DNA of 48,453 nucleotides from an uncultured Bacteroidales bacterium (GTDB taxonomy: Bacteria > Bacteroidota > Bacteroidia > Bacteroidales > Muribaculaceae): contig CADBBK010000019.1 in assembly GCA_902792895.1 (NCBI GenBank), forward strand, positions 1 to 48,453. The letters run 5' to 3'. The first letter of the stretch is position 1, and the number at the start of each line of letters is the position of its first letter. Made by a program: the position numbers and the translations under genes. The notes beneath the pieces are model-generated. The model was given only the letters and a program-made list of their open reading frames with translations. It did not search any database and had not been told where the DNA came from. Of this stretch, positions 33,515-42,331 are shown one piece after another.

Positions 33515-33911
33515 GTAATTGCGTGTTTTTTTTATGCGTTAAATAGAAATTTCGTCTTCGTGCATATTTTCTTAATAATAATGCGTATAGATATACATGA
33601 AAAATGAAAATGGAAGTCATTATTTTGGCGCAAAAAGGGAATGATAGAGGAGTTGACCCAGAGGGTATAGAGATCCTCTCCTCGCGTTGCAGGAGGCGAT
33701 ACCTTACCTGTAATCGACATTGGGGTCGCCTCCAGCGACATGGATTGTTGCATGATTCTCCCCTGGTGACGCAATCCACTTCGCTATCGCTCAGCGAATT
33801 GCCTTACCATGGGTTACTCAGAGGCCACCCTCCGGGTGTTTAGCAACACATTTTGGTGCGGTTGCCCTGGGTTTTGGGCCAACAACTAAATCATTGTCCA
33901 AAAAAAATGAT

Positions 33912-33919
33912 TACCTTTG
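33912..33919 (+). promoter_or_regulatory. Candidate -7 box of the SusC/D locus
   Basis: TACCTTTG fits TAnnTTTG, 33 bp before the susC-like ATG. The nearest TTG (33894-33896) is only 15 bp away, so the match is partial, as is common for regulated PUL promoters. Confidence 0.55.
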
Positions 33920-33952
33920 TGAAATCAAGAATAACTAAATAGTGAACGAACT

Positions 33953-36900
33953 ATGATAGAGAAACTGAAATTCAAGTCCCGGAGGCTCTCTGGGGTGCTG
34001 ATGGTGGTTGCCGCCCTTGCCGTGGGCAGTGGTGTGGCGACGGCCGCTCCTGTACCGCAGCCCCAGAGGACTACGCAGCAGGCTGCGGCAGTGACCGGGC
34101 AGGTGCTCGACGAGAACGGAGAGCCTGTTATCGGGGCAACAGTGAGTGTCAAGGGTACCCTTGTGGCCGCAGCCACCGATTTTGACGGACGATTCAGTGT
34201 TCAGGCCTCGCGTGGCTCAACGCTCACGGTGAGTTACCTGGGCTACACCACCCGCAATGTGCTGGTGGAAGGCGCTAACCTGACCATCACGATGCAGCCT
34301 GCAGTGGCTTGTGACCTGGAAGAGGTCGTCGTGACCGCCTTGGGTATCAAAAAAGAGGCCAAGTCGCTGTCCTACAATGTGCAGCAGGTGTCCAGTGACG
34401 CCTTGATGACGGTCCAGGACGCCAACTTCGTCAACTCGCTCTCGGGCAAGGTGGCCGGTGTGACCATCAATGCCAGCGCGACCGGCGCGGGCGGCAGCAG
34501 TCGCGTGGTGATGCGCGGTGCCAAGTCCATCAACGGCAACAACAACGTGCTGTATGTCGTGGATGGCATCCCCATGCAGAACCTGAGCAGCGAGCAGCCC
34601 GAGGGCATCTTTGCCGGAGCGGGGCAGACGGGTGATGCCACCAGTAACATCAACCCCGACGACATCGAGAGCATCAGTGCCTTGACGGGTCCGTCGGCAG
34701 CCGCCCTGTATGGTGCCAATGCCGCCAACGGCGTCATCATCATCACCACCAAGCGTGGACGCGCGGGTAGGGTAGATGTGACCTACAACGGCACTTTCCA
34801 GTTCTCACGGCCCTTTGTGTTGCCGCGGTTCCAGAACGAGTACGGGCCCAGCGAGACGGGCAGTTACTTCAGTTGGGGCGAGAAATTGGCAGCGCCCAGC
34901 AGTTACCGTCCTGCCGACTTCTTCCAGACGGGTGCCCGGATTGCCAACTCGGTGAGCCTGAGCACCGGCACCGACAAGAACCAGACCTATCTGTCGCTCG
35001 GTGCCACCAATTCCCGGGGCATCATCCACAGCAACAACTACGACCGCTATAACGTGAGCGTGCGCAACACCACCAGTTTCCTTGACGACCGCATGACGCT
35101 CGACCTGGGCTACATGCTTGCCGCCGTCAAGGAGCAGAACATGATCAGCCAGGGACAGTACCACAATCCGCTGGTGCCCGTCTATCTGTTCCCCGCTGGA
35201 GACGACTTCTCCAAGTTGGGCTACTTTGAGCGTTATGACACGGGCCGCAACTTCCCCGTGCAGTATTGGCCCTACAACTACGACATCTCGATGGAGAACC
35301 CCTACTGGGAGACCGAGCGCGAGCGCTTCATCAACCACAAGGAGCGCCATCAGGCGACGGTTTCGCTCAACTGGCGCATTGCCCCGTGGGTGGACATCAC
35401 GGGCCGCGTGAAGTATGACAAGAGCAGCGACAAGTACGAGGAGAAGTTCTACGCCTCGACCAACACGCTCTACGCCTCCAAGTATGGCCATTACGGGCTG
35501 CGCAACGTGAGCAACCGCCAGTTGTATGCCGAGGCCTTCGTCAAGTTCAACAAATACTTTGCTGGCGACCGCTGGAACATCAGCGGCGTGTTGGGTGCCA
35601 GTTTTGACCAGCGCGACAACAGCATCGAGGGCTTCAGCGGCCACCTGAAGGGTACGGCCAACAAGTTCACCCTGGCCAACGTCGAGACCACCAATGCTAC
35701 CTTCAAGCCCGTGCAGAGCGGCTACCGCACCCAGTTGCAGAGTGTGTACGCCACTGCCCAGCTGGGTTACCGCAGCATGGTATATGTGGATGCCACCGCG
35801 CGCAACGACTGGTCCTCGAAACTGGAAAAGAGTTATTTCTACTGGTCGGCTGGCGTGTCCGCTATCTGGACCGATATTATCCCTGCCATCAAGAGCAACC
35901 GTTGGCTCAACTATCTAAAGACCCGCGTGGGCTACTCCCAGGTGGGTAACGAGCCCAACGAGCCTTACTTGACGCGCGAGACCTATGCCATCAACCCCTC
36001 GACGGGCCTGGCCGAGACCTCAACGCGCATGCTTACCGACCTCAAGCCCGAGCGCACCGACTCGTGGGAGGCGGGCATTGACCTGTCGATGTTCAGCAAC
36101 CGCCTGCGCGTGAATGCGACCTTGTACAAGTCCAGCACGCGCAACCAGTTCTTCTATCCCACGCTGCCCGCTTCGTCGGGCTACACGAGTGCTGTGGTCA
36201 ACGGCGGGCGCGTCGATAACAAGGGTGTGGAACTCACCGCACGTTACACCCAGCCCATCGGTGCCCTCACATGGGAAACCTATGTGACCTGGACGCTCAA
36301 CCGCAACAAGGTGAAGGAGTTGCTCAAGAACTGGCGCAACCCCATCGACGGCGAGATTTATAATCTGGACGAACTCTACATGGGCGGCACTTCGGGCTAC
36401 CAGATCCGCCTGACCGAGGGCGGCACGCTCAGTGACGTGTACGTCTCGACGCTCAAGACCGATGAGCACGGCGCCATCTATATCAATCCCGAGCGCCAGA
36501 CCGTCGAGGCCAATCCCAACAACAACGCCTACTACATCTATGCCGGCCAGGCCGCACCCCGCTACAACCTGTCGTGGGGCAACACATTGTCGTTCAAGGG
36601 CATTACCCTGACGGCCCTGCTGGCCTACCGCAACGGCGGCATCGTCGTGAGCGAGACGCAGGCCATCCTGGACTACTACGGCGCCAGCAAGGCCACGCAG
36701 GACGCCCGCAATGCCGGTGGCGTGGTCATCAACGGCAAGCCGATTAACGCCCAGGGCTATTACCAGGCCGTGGGCAACCCCAACGGCACGGTCGATTCCC
36801 GCTATGTCTATAGCGCGACCAACCTCAGGCTCGCCGAGTTGAGCCTGGGCTATGACGTGCCGGTCAACCGCTGGGTGAAGTGGATAAAGGGCCTGAATGT

Positions 36901-37054
36901 GGCCTTTGTCGCCCACAACCTGTGCATGCTCTACAACAAGGCCCCCTATGACCCCGAGGCGACCGCCAACACGGGCACCTACTACCAGGGCATCGACTAC
37001 TTCATGCAGCCCAGCCTGCGGTCGATGGGATTTAACGTGAAACTCAAATTCTGA
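33953..37054 (+). CDS. SusC/RagA-family TonB-dependent outer-membrane transporter
   Basis: 1033 residues. Signal peptide about 1-32; carboxypeptidase D-like regulatory domain about 47-122 (VTGQVLDENGEPVIGATVSVKGT); plug domain about 125-245 (LEEVVVTALGIKKEAKSLSY, VLYVVDGIPM, PSAAALYGANAANGVIIITTKRG); then the beta-barrel to the C-terminal aromatic residue (FNVKLKF). Imports glycan fragments together with the SusD partner, powered by TonB. Its stop overlaps the start of the SusD gene (TGATG). No adjacent SusR, hybrid two-component or anti-sigma regulator is seen. Confidence 0.96.
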   Translation: MIEKLKFKSRRLSGVLMVVAALAVGSGVATAAPVPQPQRTTQQAAAVTGQVLDENGEPVIGATVSVKGTLVAAATDFDGRFSVQASRGSTLTVSYLGYTTRNVLVEGANLTITMQPAVACDLEEVVVTALGIKKEAKSLSYNVQQVSSDALMTVQDANFVNSLSGKVAGVTINASATGAGGSSRVVMRGAKSINGNNNVLYVVDGIPMQNLSSEQPEGIFAGAGQTGDATSNINPDDIESISALTGPSAAALYGANAANGVIIITTKRGRAGRVDVTYNGTFQFSRPFVLPRFQNEYGPSETGSYFSWGEKLAAPSSYRPADFFQTGARIANSVSLSTGTDKNQTYLSLGATNSRGIIHSNNYDRYNVSVRNTTSFLDDRMTLDLGYMLAAVKEQNMISQGQYHNPLVPVYLFPAGDDFSKLGYFERYDTGRNFPVQYWPYNYDISMENPYWETERERFINHKERHQATVSLNWRIAPWVDITGRVKYDKSSDKYEEKFYASTNTLYASKYGHYGLRNVSNRQLYAEAFVKFNKYFAGDRWNISGVLGASFDQRDNSIEGFSGHLKGTANKFTLANVETTNATFKPVQSGYRTQLQSVYATAQLGYRSMVYVDATARNDWSSKLEKSYFYWSAGVSAIWTDIIPAIKSNRWLNYLKTRVGYSQVGNEPNEPYLTRETYAINPSTGLAETSTRMLTDLKPERTDSWEAGIDLSMFSNRLRVNATLYKSSTRNQFFYPTLPASSGYTSAVVNGGRVDNKGVELTARYTQPIGALTWETYVTWTLNRNKVKELLKNWRNPIDGEIYNLDELYMGGTSGYQIRLTEGGTLSDVYVSTLKTDEHGAIYINPERQTVEANPNNNAYYIYAGQAAPRYNLSWGNTLSFKGITLTALLAYRNGGIVVSETQAILDYYGASKATQDARNAGGVVINGKPINAQGYYQAVGNPNGTVDSRYVYSATNLRLAELSLGYDVPVNRWVKWIKGLNVAFVAHNLCMLYNKAPYDPEATANTGTYYQGIDYFMQPSLRSMGFNVKLKF

Positions 37055-38679
37055 TGACGGCTATGAAGACAAGAATTTCGATATATATGCTTGCGGTGCT
37101 GCTGATGGCAGCCGGATGTACCAAGTCGTTTGACGACATCAACACCAATCCGCACCAACTCACCGACGAGGAGCTGGCCAATGACTACCAGAACGTGGGA
37201 GCCTTCTTCTCACAGATGGTGTCGAGGGTGGTCCTGTTTGACGACGGGTCGGGCAACTGCCTGTCGTCGGACTACCAGGTGGCCCAGGGACTGAGTGCCG
37301 ATGCCTTCTCGGGCTATGTGGGCCTGACGGGCACCTGGCGCAACGGTGTGCACAACGGCTCCTACAGTTTCGTGAGCGGCTGGTATGACCAGATGTTCAC
37401 ACGCGCCTTCAGTGAGGTGATGCCCGCCTGGCAGCGCGTCACCCGTGTTGCCGCCGAGATGGGGCAGCCCGCCGTGGCAGCCCTGGCGACCATCGTCAAG
37501 GTCGAGGCGCTGCACCGCGTGACCGACATGTACGGCCCCATTCCTTATATCCACTTCGGCAGCGGCACGCTGGGGACGACCTACGACCGCCAGCAGGAGG
37601 TTTATAACAAGTTCTTTGCCGAGTTGGACGATGCCATCGACGTGCTCATGCCGCTGGCCGAATCGGGTGGAACGCTGCTGCCCGATTACGACAACGTGTA
37701 CGAGGGCAACGTGGCCCGCTGGGTGAAGTTTGCCAACACCCTGCGCCTGCGCCTGGCCATCCGCGTGGCCTATGCCGACCCTGCCCTGGCTCAGCGCGAG
37801 GCCGAGAAGTCGGCCGCCTGCCCGATAGGCTTTATCGAGACGGCTGCCGACCGTGCCCAGTTGCTGCACGGGCGCTTGACCTATTTCCACCCGAACTATG
37901 ACATCGCCTACAACTTCAACGCCGGCGAGGTGCGCATGGGTGCCACGATGGGCTGTTACATGAACGGTTACAGCGATCCGCGCCTGGCGGCCTACTTCGT
38001 GCCCGCCAGCAACGACAACAAGTACCATGGCGTGCGCCTGGGAGCCCACAACATGAATCCCACGCGCTATGCCGGCGTGTATGTGTCCAACCTGAACATC
38101 GACCGCGCCACCACGCCCATCGTGTGGATGACCGCCGCCGAGGGCTATTTCCTGCGCGCCGAGGCCGCGCTGCGCGGCTGGAACATGGGCGGCACGGCAC
38201 GGGCCTACTATGAGGCGGGAATCCGCGCTTCGTTCGGCGAGAACGGCGTTGGCGGCGAGGATGCTTATATCAACAACTCGACGTTGAAGCCCTCGCGCTT
38301 TGTGGACCGCACCGGTGGCGGCAACACGGCCAATGCGCCCAGCGACATCACGATCGCCTGGGACGACGAGGCCGACTTCGAGACCAATCTGGAGCGCATC
38401 ATCACCCAGAAGTGGATTGCCATGTACCCCGACGGCTGTGAGGGCTGGGCGGAGTACCGCCGCACGGGCTATCCCCGCCTGCTGCCCGTCGTGAACAACG
38501 ACAGCCAGGGCCTCATCGACACCGAGGTGCAGGTGCGCCGCTGTCCGTTCCCTGTACAGGAGTATAACACCAACGAGGCTGCCGTGCAGGCCGCTGTCCA
38601 GCTGCTGGACGGTGAGGCCATGGGTGGCGGCCAGGATAATGGCGGCACCCGCCTGTGGTGGGACCGTAGGGAGTTATGA
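37054..38679 (+). CDS. SusD/RagB-family glycan-binding lipoprotein
   Basis: 541 residues (538 if the ATG at 37063 is used, which gives a cleaner signal peptide MKTRISIYMLAVLLMAAGC). Lipobox MAAGC, then the helical TPR-like SusD fold (SusD-like_2 type: FDDINTNPHQLTDEEL at the N-terminus, QKWIAMYPDGCEGWAEYRRTGYPRL near the C-terminus). It sits on the SusC barrel as a lid and binds the substrate. Translational overlap with susC implies matched expression. Confidence 0.95.
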   Translation: MTAMKTRISIYMLAVLLMAAGCTKSFDDINTNPHQLTDEELANDYQNVGAFFSQMVSRVVLFDDGSGNCLSSDYQVAQGLSADAFSGYVGLTGTWRNGVHNGSYSFVSGWYDQMFTRAFSEVMPAWQRVTRVAAEMGQPAVAALATIVKVEALHRVTDMYGPIPYIHFGSGTLGTTYDRQQEVYNKFFAELDDAIDVLMPLAESGGTLLPDYDNVYEGNVARWVKFANTLRLRLAIRVAYADPALAQREAEKSAACPIGFIETAADRAQLLHGRLTYFHPNYDIAYNFNAGEVRMGATMGCYMNGYSDPRLAAYFVPASNDNKYHGVRLGAHNMNPTRYAGVYVSNLNIDRATTPIVWMTAAEGYFLRAEAALRGWNMGGTARAYYEAGIRASFGENGVGGEDAYINNSTLKPSRFVDRTGGGNTANAPSDITIAWDDEADFETNLERIITQKWIAMYPDGCEGWAEYRRTGYPRLLPVVNNDSQGLIDTEVQVRRCPFPVQEYNTNEAAVQAAVQLLDGEAMGGGQDNGGTRLWWDRREL

Positions 38680-38712
38680 AGTTAGGAGTTAGGAGTTTTG
38701 AAGTTTACAGTT

Positions 38713-39636
38713 ATGAAATGGACTAAATATATCACAATTATGGCATTGCTGGCGCTGGTTGCCTGCGATACCGAGCCCGAGGCGCTCGACCTGCAGCCGC
38801 TCAAGGAATACAGCGAGGAGTATTACCAGGCGTTGCGCGACTACAAGGCCAGTGAGCACGAGATATGCTACGTGTACTATGCCGATTGGGCACCCATCGA
38901 GGGCGCCAGCGGCTACAAGGACCCTGCCTCGTGGGGCGAGCGCATCATCGGCCTGCCCGACAGCATCGACCTGGTGAACCTGTGGATGGGCATTCCCACG
39001 CCCGAGACGCATCCCGTTGCCTACAGGGACATGATGGAAACGCGCGAGAAGAAGGGCACCCGCTTCATCTTCCATGCCGACGCCTCCAACTACAACCACC
39101 GCTTCACCATCGACGGACGTGCCTATGACCTGTCCAGCGACCGCAGCGAGGAGGCCATCCGTGCCTATGCCCGATGGGTGTGTGACACGGTGGTGGAAAC
39201 GGGCCTCGACGGGGCCGACTTTGACTACGAGGGCTGGAACGGCCAGCACTTGACGTGGGCCATCGAGGAGTGTGACAAGATTTTCGGCCCCAACGGCCGT
39301 TACCCCGAGAAACTGGTGATTGTCGATTATTTCTCGGTGTCGCCGCCGCAGGCCTGTGACCCCTATGTGGACTACTACATCAAGCAGGCCTACAGCCAGC
39401 AGGGCGCTGGGGTAGGGGCTATGGGACACCCCGATGAGAAGACGGTCTATTGCGAGTCCTTCGGCCAGAAACCCACGGGCGGCGAAATCTTCAACTATGC
39501 CGCTTGGGAGCCTGCTGAGGGCCACAAGGGAGGTTGCGGCGCCTACTATGTGGAGCGCAACTACTACAACACGAGCGACGGCGTCCCCTACGGCGCCATC
39601 CGCCGTGCTATCCAGATTATGAATCCGGCGAGGTAG
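38713..39636 (+). CDS. GH18-family lipoprotein, candidate endo-beta-N-acetylglucosaminidase
   Basis: 307 residues with lipobox LVAC (Cys18), so probably surface-exposed. The GH18 catalytic motif is present as DGADFDYE (Asp166 to Glu173), with Glu173 as expected acid/base; substrate-assisted chemistry needs this DxDxE set and it is complete. In Bacteroides N-glycan loci a GH18 of this kind follows SusCD and releases N-glycans from glycoproteins. The frame extends back to a TTG at 38698, but the signal sequence begins at the ATG at 38713. A non-catalytic surface glycan-binding role is less likely because the motif is intact. Confidence 0.88.
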   Translation: MKWTKYITIMALLALVACDTEPEALDLQPLKEYSEEYYQALRDYKASEHEICYVYYADWAPIEGASGYKDPASWGERIIGLPDSIDLVNLWMGIPTPETHPVAYRDMMETREKKGTRFIFHADASNYNHRFTIDGRAYDLSSDRSEEAIRAYARWVCDTVVETGLDGADFDYEGWNGQHLTWAIEECDKIFGPNGRYPEKLVIVDYFSVSPPQACDPYVDYYIKQAYSQQGAGVGAMGHPDEKTVYCESFGQKPTGGEIFNYAAWEPAEGHKGGCGAYYVERNYYNTSDGVPYGAIRRAIQIMNPAR

Positions 39637-39700
39637 GTTTTTAGGTTTTAGGCTTTAGGTTTTAGGCTTTAGGCTTTAGTTTTTAGGTTTTTAGGAAATG
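39637..39700 (+). repeat. TTTTAGGCTTTAGG repeats in the GH18-DUF1735 gap
   Basis: TAGG-containing 6-8 nt units repeat across the gap; the GH18 stop codon TAG begins the tract (GGTAGG). The gap at 38680-38697 has the related GTTAGGAGTTAGGAG. Confidence 0.82.
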
Positions 39701-39705
39701 TTACA

Positions 39706-40926
39706 ATGATGAAAACGATAAGATATATTGCTGCTGTTGCGCTGATGGCCCTGGCTCTGGCTGCCTGCAACAGCGAGGGCGACAAGTTTGACTACAACAA
39801 AGTGGGACTGCTCATCTCGGGCACCGAGCAGGTGCCGGTGCAGCGCTTCACCGTCGATGAACTGCCGGCGGCCTGCGCCGTGACCGTCAAGGCCACACGC
39901 CGCTGTGAACGTCCCGTGACGGTGCATCTGGCCATCGACACGTCGCTCGTGCGCGCCTACAACAAGAGCCATGGCACGGCCTATTATCCCGTGCCCCTGT
40001 CGAGTGTCACCCTCGAGGGCGGCACGGTGACCATCCAGCAGGGCGAGGCGCTGTCCACGGCGGCCCAGGTCAAGGTCACCGACACCGATGCCTTTATCGA
40101 GGGCGCCACCTATGTCATCCCCGTGACCATCACTCAGGTGGAGGGCGACGGCGGCGAGGTCATCGAGAGCAGCCGCACCATCTTCCTGCAGGTGTCGCGC
40201 ATCATCTCGTTCTACTCGCTCGAGAACAACCAGAATGCCTCGTCCAACTACATCTTCCCCGACGACAAGATGGTGAACCTGAGCAACTACACCATCGAGT
40301 TCAAGGTGTATTCCTACAACTTCGGCAACGTGGGCAACATCAAGCGCGTGCTCGCCATTGAGGGCAAAAACGAGGAGGAGGCCAACATGTTCCGCTTTGG
40401 CGAGAATGGCTCGGCAGGCGGTGACATCCTGCAATGGGTGCTGCCTGGAGGCCGCTGTTTCTCGTCCACCCACTTCAAGACCAACCGCTGGTATCTCGTG
40501 TCCTGCACCTACGACGGCTCGACCTTCAAGATGTATGTCGACGGTGTCGAGGATGCCCAGACGAGCGGCTCGGGCAAGGCAACGCCCTTCCAGCGCTTTG
40601 AGTTGGGCATGTCGTGGGGCAATTACCGCTCGAGCCAGTTCTTCCAGGGACGCCTGTGCGAGGTGCGCGTGTGGAACCGTGCCCTCACCGCCAGCGAGAT
40701 TTCGACGGGCTTTGCCGGCGTCAATGCCCACAGCGACGGTCTGGTGGCCTACTGGAAAATGAACGAGGGCGAGGGCCACATCTTCCACGATGCCACGGGC
40801 CACGGCTATGATATGGACTGGACCGACACCTGGCGCGACGACCGCGAGAACGGTGTTCTCGTCCACCACGACTACAGCCAGTACATCCGCTGGATCAAGG
40901 ACGATAACAACAAGGTCGCCCAGTAA
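39706..40926 (+). CDS. DUF1735 plus LamG/concanavalin-type lipoprotein, surface glycan-binding protein
   Basis: 406 residues; lipobox ALAAC near residue 20. Residues about 30-165 match DUF1735 (PVQRFTVDELPAACAVTVKA ... TYVIPVTITQVEGDGGEVIE), and about 185-375 a LamG/Laminin_G_3 lectin-like beta-sandwich (FEFKVYSY-like strand, MFRFGENGSAGGDILQW, YLVSCTYDGSTFKMYVDGVED, FFQGRLCEVRVWNRALTASEI, GLVAYWKMNEGEG). In related loci this is the surface glycan-binding protein that follows the GH18. ATG codons at 39706 and 39709 are adjacent. Last gene of the four-gene locus. Confidence 0.9.
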   Translation: MMKTIRYIAAVALMALALAACNSEGDKFDYNKVGLLISGTEQVPVQRFTVDELPAACAVTVKATRRCERPVTVHLAIDTSLVRAYNKSHGTAYYPVPLSSVTLEGGTVTIQQGEALSTAAQVKVTDTDAFIEGATYVIPVTITQVEGDGGEVIESSRTIFLQVSRIISFYSLENNQNASSNYIFPDDKMVNLSNYTIEFKVYSYNFGNVGNIKRVLAIEGKNEEEANMFRFGENGSAGGDILQWVLPGGRCFSSTHFKTNRWYLVSCTYDGSTFKMYVDGVEDAQTSGSGKATPFQRFELGMSWGNYRSSQFFQGRLCEVRVWNRALTASEISTGFAGVNAHSDGLVAYWKMNEGEGHIFHDATGHGYDMDWTDTWRDDRENGVLVHHDYSQYIRWIKDDNNKVAQ

Positions 40927-40933
40927 CCACGCA

Positions 40934-41169
40934 CCCCTTTCCCTCACGCTAAGGTCATCAAACAACACGGACAACGTGGAACAACATAAACAACAACTTT
41001 TGTGGGCATCCGCGCCCCTTTCCCTCACGCTAAGGTCATCAAACAACACGGACAACGTGGAACAACATAAACAACAACTTTTTTTGGCATCCGCGCCCCT
41101 TTCCATCACGTCTTTGGGGTTTGAAGACAAGAAAGACAAAAAGGACAAATATTTTTTTGGCATCCGCAT
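40934..41169 (+). repeat. 81-bp tandem repeats after the PUL
   Basis: A unit beginning CCCCTTTCCCTCACGCTAAG at 40934 recurs at 41015 nearly unchanged, and a third, diverged partial copy begins at 41096; the period is 81 bp. Each unit ends with a T-rich stretch and GGCATCCGC. No coding potential is seen. Confidence 0.88.
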
Positions 41170-41174
41170 TGCCG

Positions 41175-41229
41175 GGCTGCGCCTCGGGAAAATCAAAATA
41201 AATTTTGTTTTCCACTCGGCTTGCACTAC
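41175..41229 (+). repeat. 55-bp element, copy 1
   Basis: GGCTGCGCCTCGGGAAAATC to CACTAC; identical along its length to copy 2 at 41253-41307. Its centre is a near-palindrome (GGAAAATCAAAAT / ATTTTGTTTTCC). The sequence after CACTAC here does not complete a -7 box. Confidence 0.88.
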
Positions 41230-41252
41230 TGTTGGCCTGGCGGCCGAAGGTA

Positions 41253-41307
41253 GGCTGCGCCTCGGGAAAATCAAAATAAATTTTGTTTTCCACTCGGCTT
41301 GCACTAC
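41253..41307 (+). repeat. 55-bp element, copy 2, carrying the manA promoter
   Basis: Same 55 bp as 41175-41229, 78 bp downstream. Here CACTAC is followed by CTTTG, so the element supplies both the -33 TTG and the start of the -7 box for manA. Confidence 0.88.
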
Positions 41308-41312
41308 CTTTG
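41283..41312 (+). promoter_or_regulatory. manA promoter
   Basis: TTG at 41283-41285, a 19-bp spacer and TACCTTTG at 41305-41312, 21 bp before the ATG. The -33 region lies in the near-palindrome of the 55-bp element, a natural place for a regulator. Confidence 0.8.
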
Positions 41313-41333
41313 TAGGTTGAAAATAATCGTTTT

Positions 41334-42317
41334 ATGCAGATATATAAGTTCAATACTATTCTGAAACCTGTTCTGTGGGGCGGTGACAAATTGCTGGCGT
41401 TCAAGAAATTGCCCGCTCGCGATGAGCCCATCGGCGAGAGCTGGGAACTGTCGGCGATGTCCAATTGTGAATCGATTGTTGCCGAGGGCGACGACCGTGG
41501 GTTGACACTCACGCAACTCGTCAGCCGCTACGGGGCAGCATTGGTGGGCGAGGACGTCTATCGCCGCTATGGTGACCGTTTTCCCCTGCTCATCAAGTTC
41601 ATCGACGCCAAGCGCGACCTGTCGGTCCAGGTGCACCCCGACGAGGACTATGCCGCTGCCCATCACGGCAGCAACGGCAAGACCGAGATGTGGTATGTGC
41701 TGCAGGCCGACGAAGGCGCGATTATCCGCACGGGCTTTAACCGCACAATCACCCGCGAGGAGTTTGACCGCCGCCTGAACGACAGCACGCTGCTGGATGT
41801 CATCAATGCCCACCGTTCTAAGCCCGGTGACTTGTTCTTCATCCCGCCGGGACAGATTCACACCATCGGCGCGGGCAATATGGTCGTGGAAATCCAGGAA
41901 TCCTGCGACATCACCTATCGCGTGTGGGACTATGACCGCCGCGATGCCCAGGGCAACCGCCGCGAACTGCACCTGGAACAGGCCCGCGAGGTGCTCGACT
42001 TCAACAGCCGCGATGCCCGTGTGGACTATTCCCGCGACGGTGCTGAGGGTCTCACGAGACTGGTGACGTGCCCCAAGTTTGAGGTGTCGCTGCTGCGTTT
42101 TGACGACGGCTACTCGCTCTCGTTGCCGCAGCCCCATTCCTTTGTGGTGATGATAGGCCTTGCAGGCGAGACCACCATCCACGTGGAGGGCTACAGCCCT
42201 GTGACTGTGTGCCAGGGCGAGACCGTGCTGGTTCCCGCTGCCGTGACGCGCATGGAATTGACGGGCCAGGCTCGGCTGTTGACGGCAATGGTCCCAATCG
42301 ACGAAACTAACGACTAA
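41334..42317 (+). CDS. manA: Mannose-6-phosphate isomerase, class I type
   Basis: Interconverts mannose-6-phosphate and fructose-6-phosphate in the cytoplasm; 327 residues, the short form. Zinc-site motifs: QVHPDEDYA, KTEMWYVL and FFIPPGQIHTIGAG, plus VVEIQESCDITYRVWDYDR. It lies just after an N-glycan-type utilisation locus, and would channel released mannose into glycolysis, but has its own promoter. mltG follows after 14 bp. Confidence 0.96.
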   Translation: MQIYKFNTILKPVLWGGDKLLAFKKLPARDEPIGESWELSAMSNCESIVAEGDDRGLTLTQLVSRYGAALVGEDVYRRYGDRFPLLIKFIDAKRDLSVQVHPDEDYAAAHHGSNGKTEMWYVLQADEGAIIRTGFNRTITREEFDRRLNDSTLLDVINAHRSKPGDLFFIPPGQIHTIGAGNMVVEIQESCDITYRVWDYDRRDAQGNRRELHLEQAREVLDFNSRDARVDYSRDGAEGLTRLVTCPKFEVSLLRFDDGYSLSLPQPHSFVVMIGLAGETTIHVEGYSPVTVCQGETVLVPAAVTRMELTGQARLLTAMVPIDETND

Positions 42318-42331
42318 TAGAATATTTGGAT

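Larger units (their letters stand above)
33433..33952. other. Large intergenic region with structured element
   Basis: Contains the minus-strand promoter at 33484-33514, an AT-rich stretch to about 33640, a GC-richer block at about 33640-33845 with several small hairpins, and a weak plus-strand promoter before susC. Frames covering the block look like chance frames and no gene is called. Confidence 0.55.

Noticed and set aside
33604-33843. A 79-codon frame in the intergenic block before susC
   Set aside because: Arg/Leu/His-rich, no start context, and overlapped by equally long frames on the other strand; typical of a structured non-coding repeat.
40934-41307. CRISPR or tRNA-like interpretation of the repeats before manA
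   Set aside because: The 81-bp units are contiguous with no repeat-spacer pattern, and no tRNA cloverleaf can be drawn.
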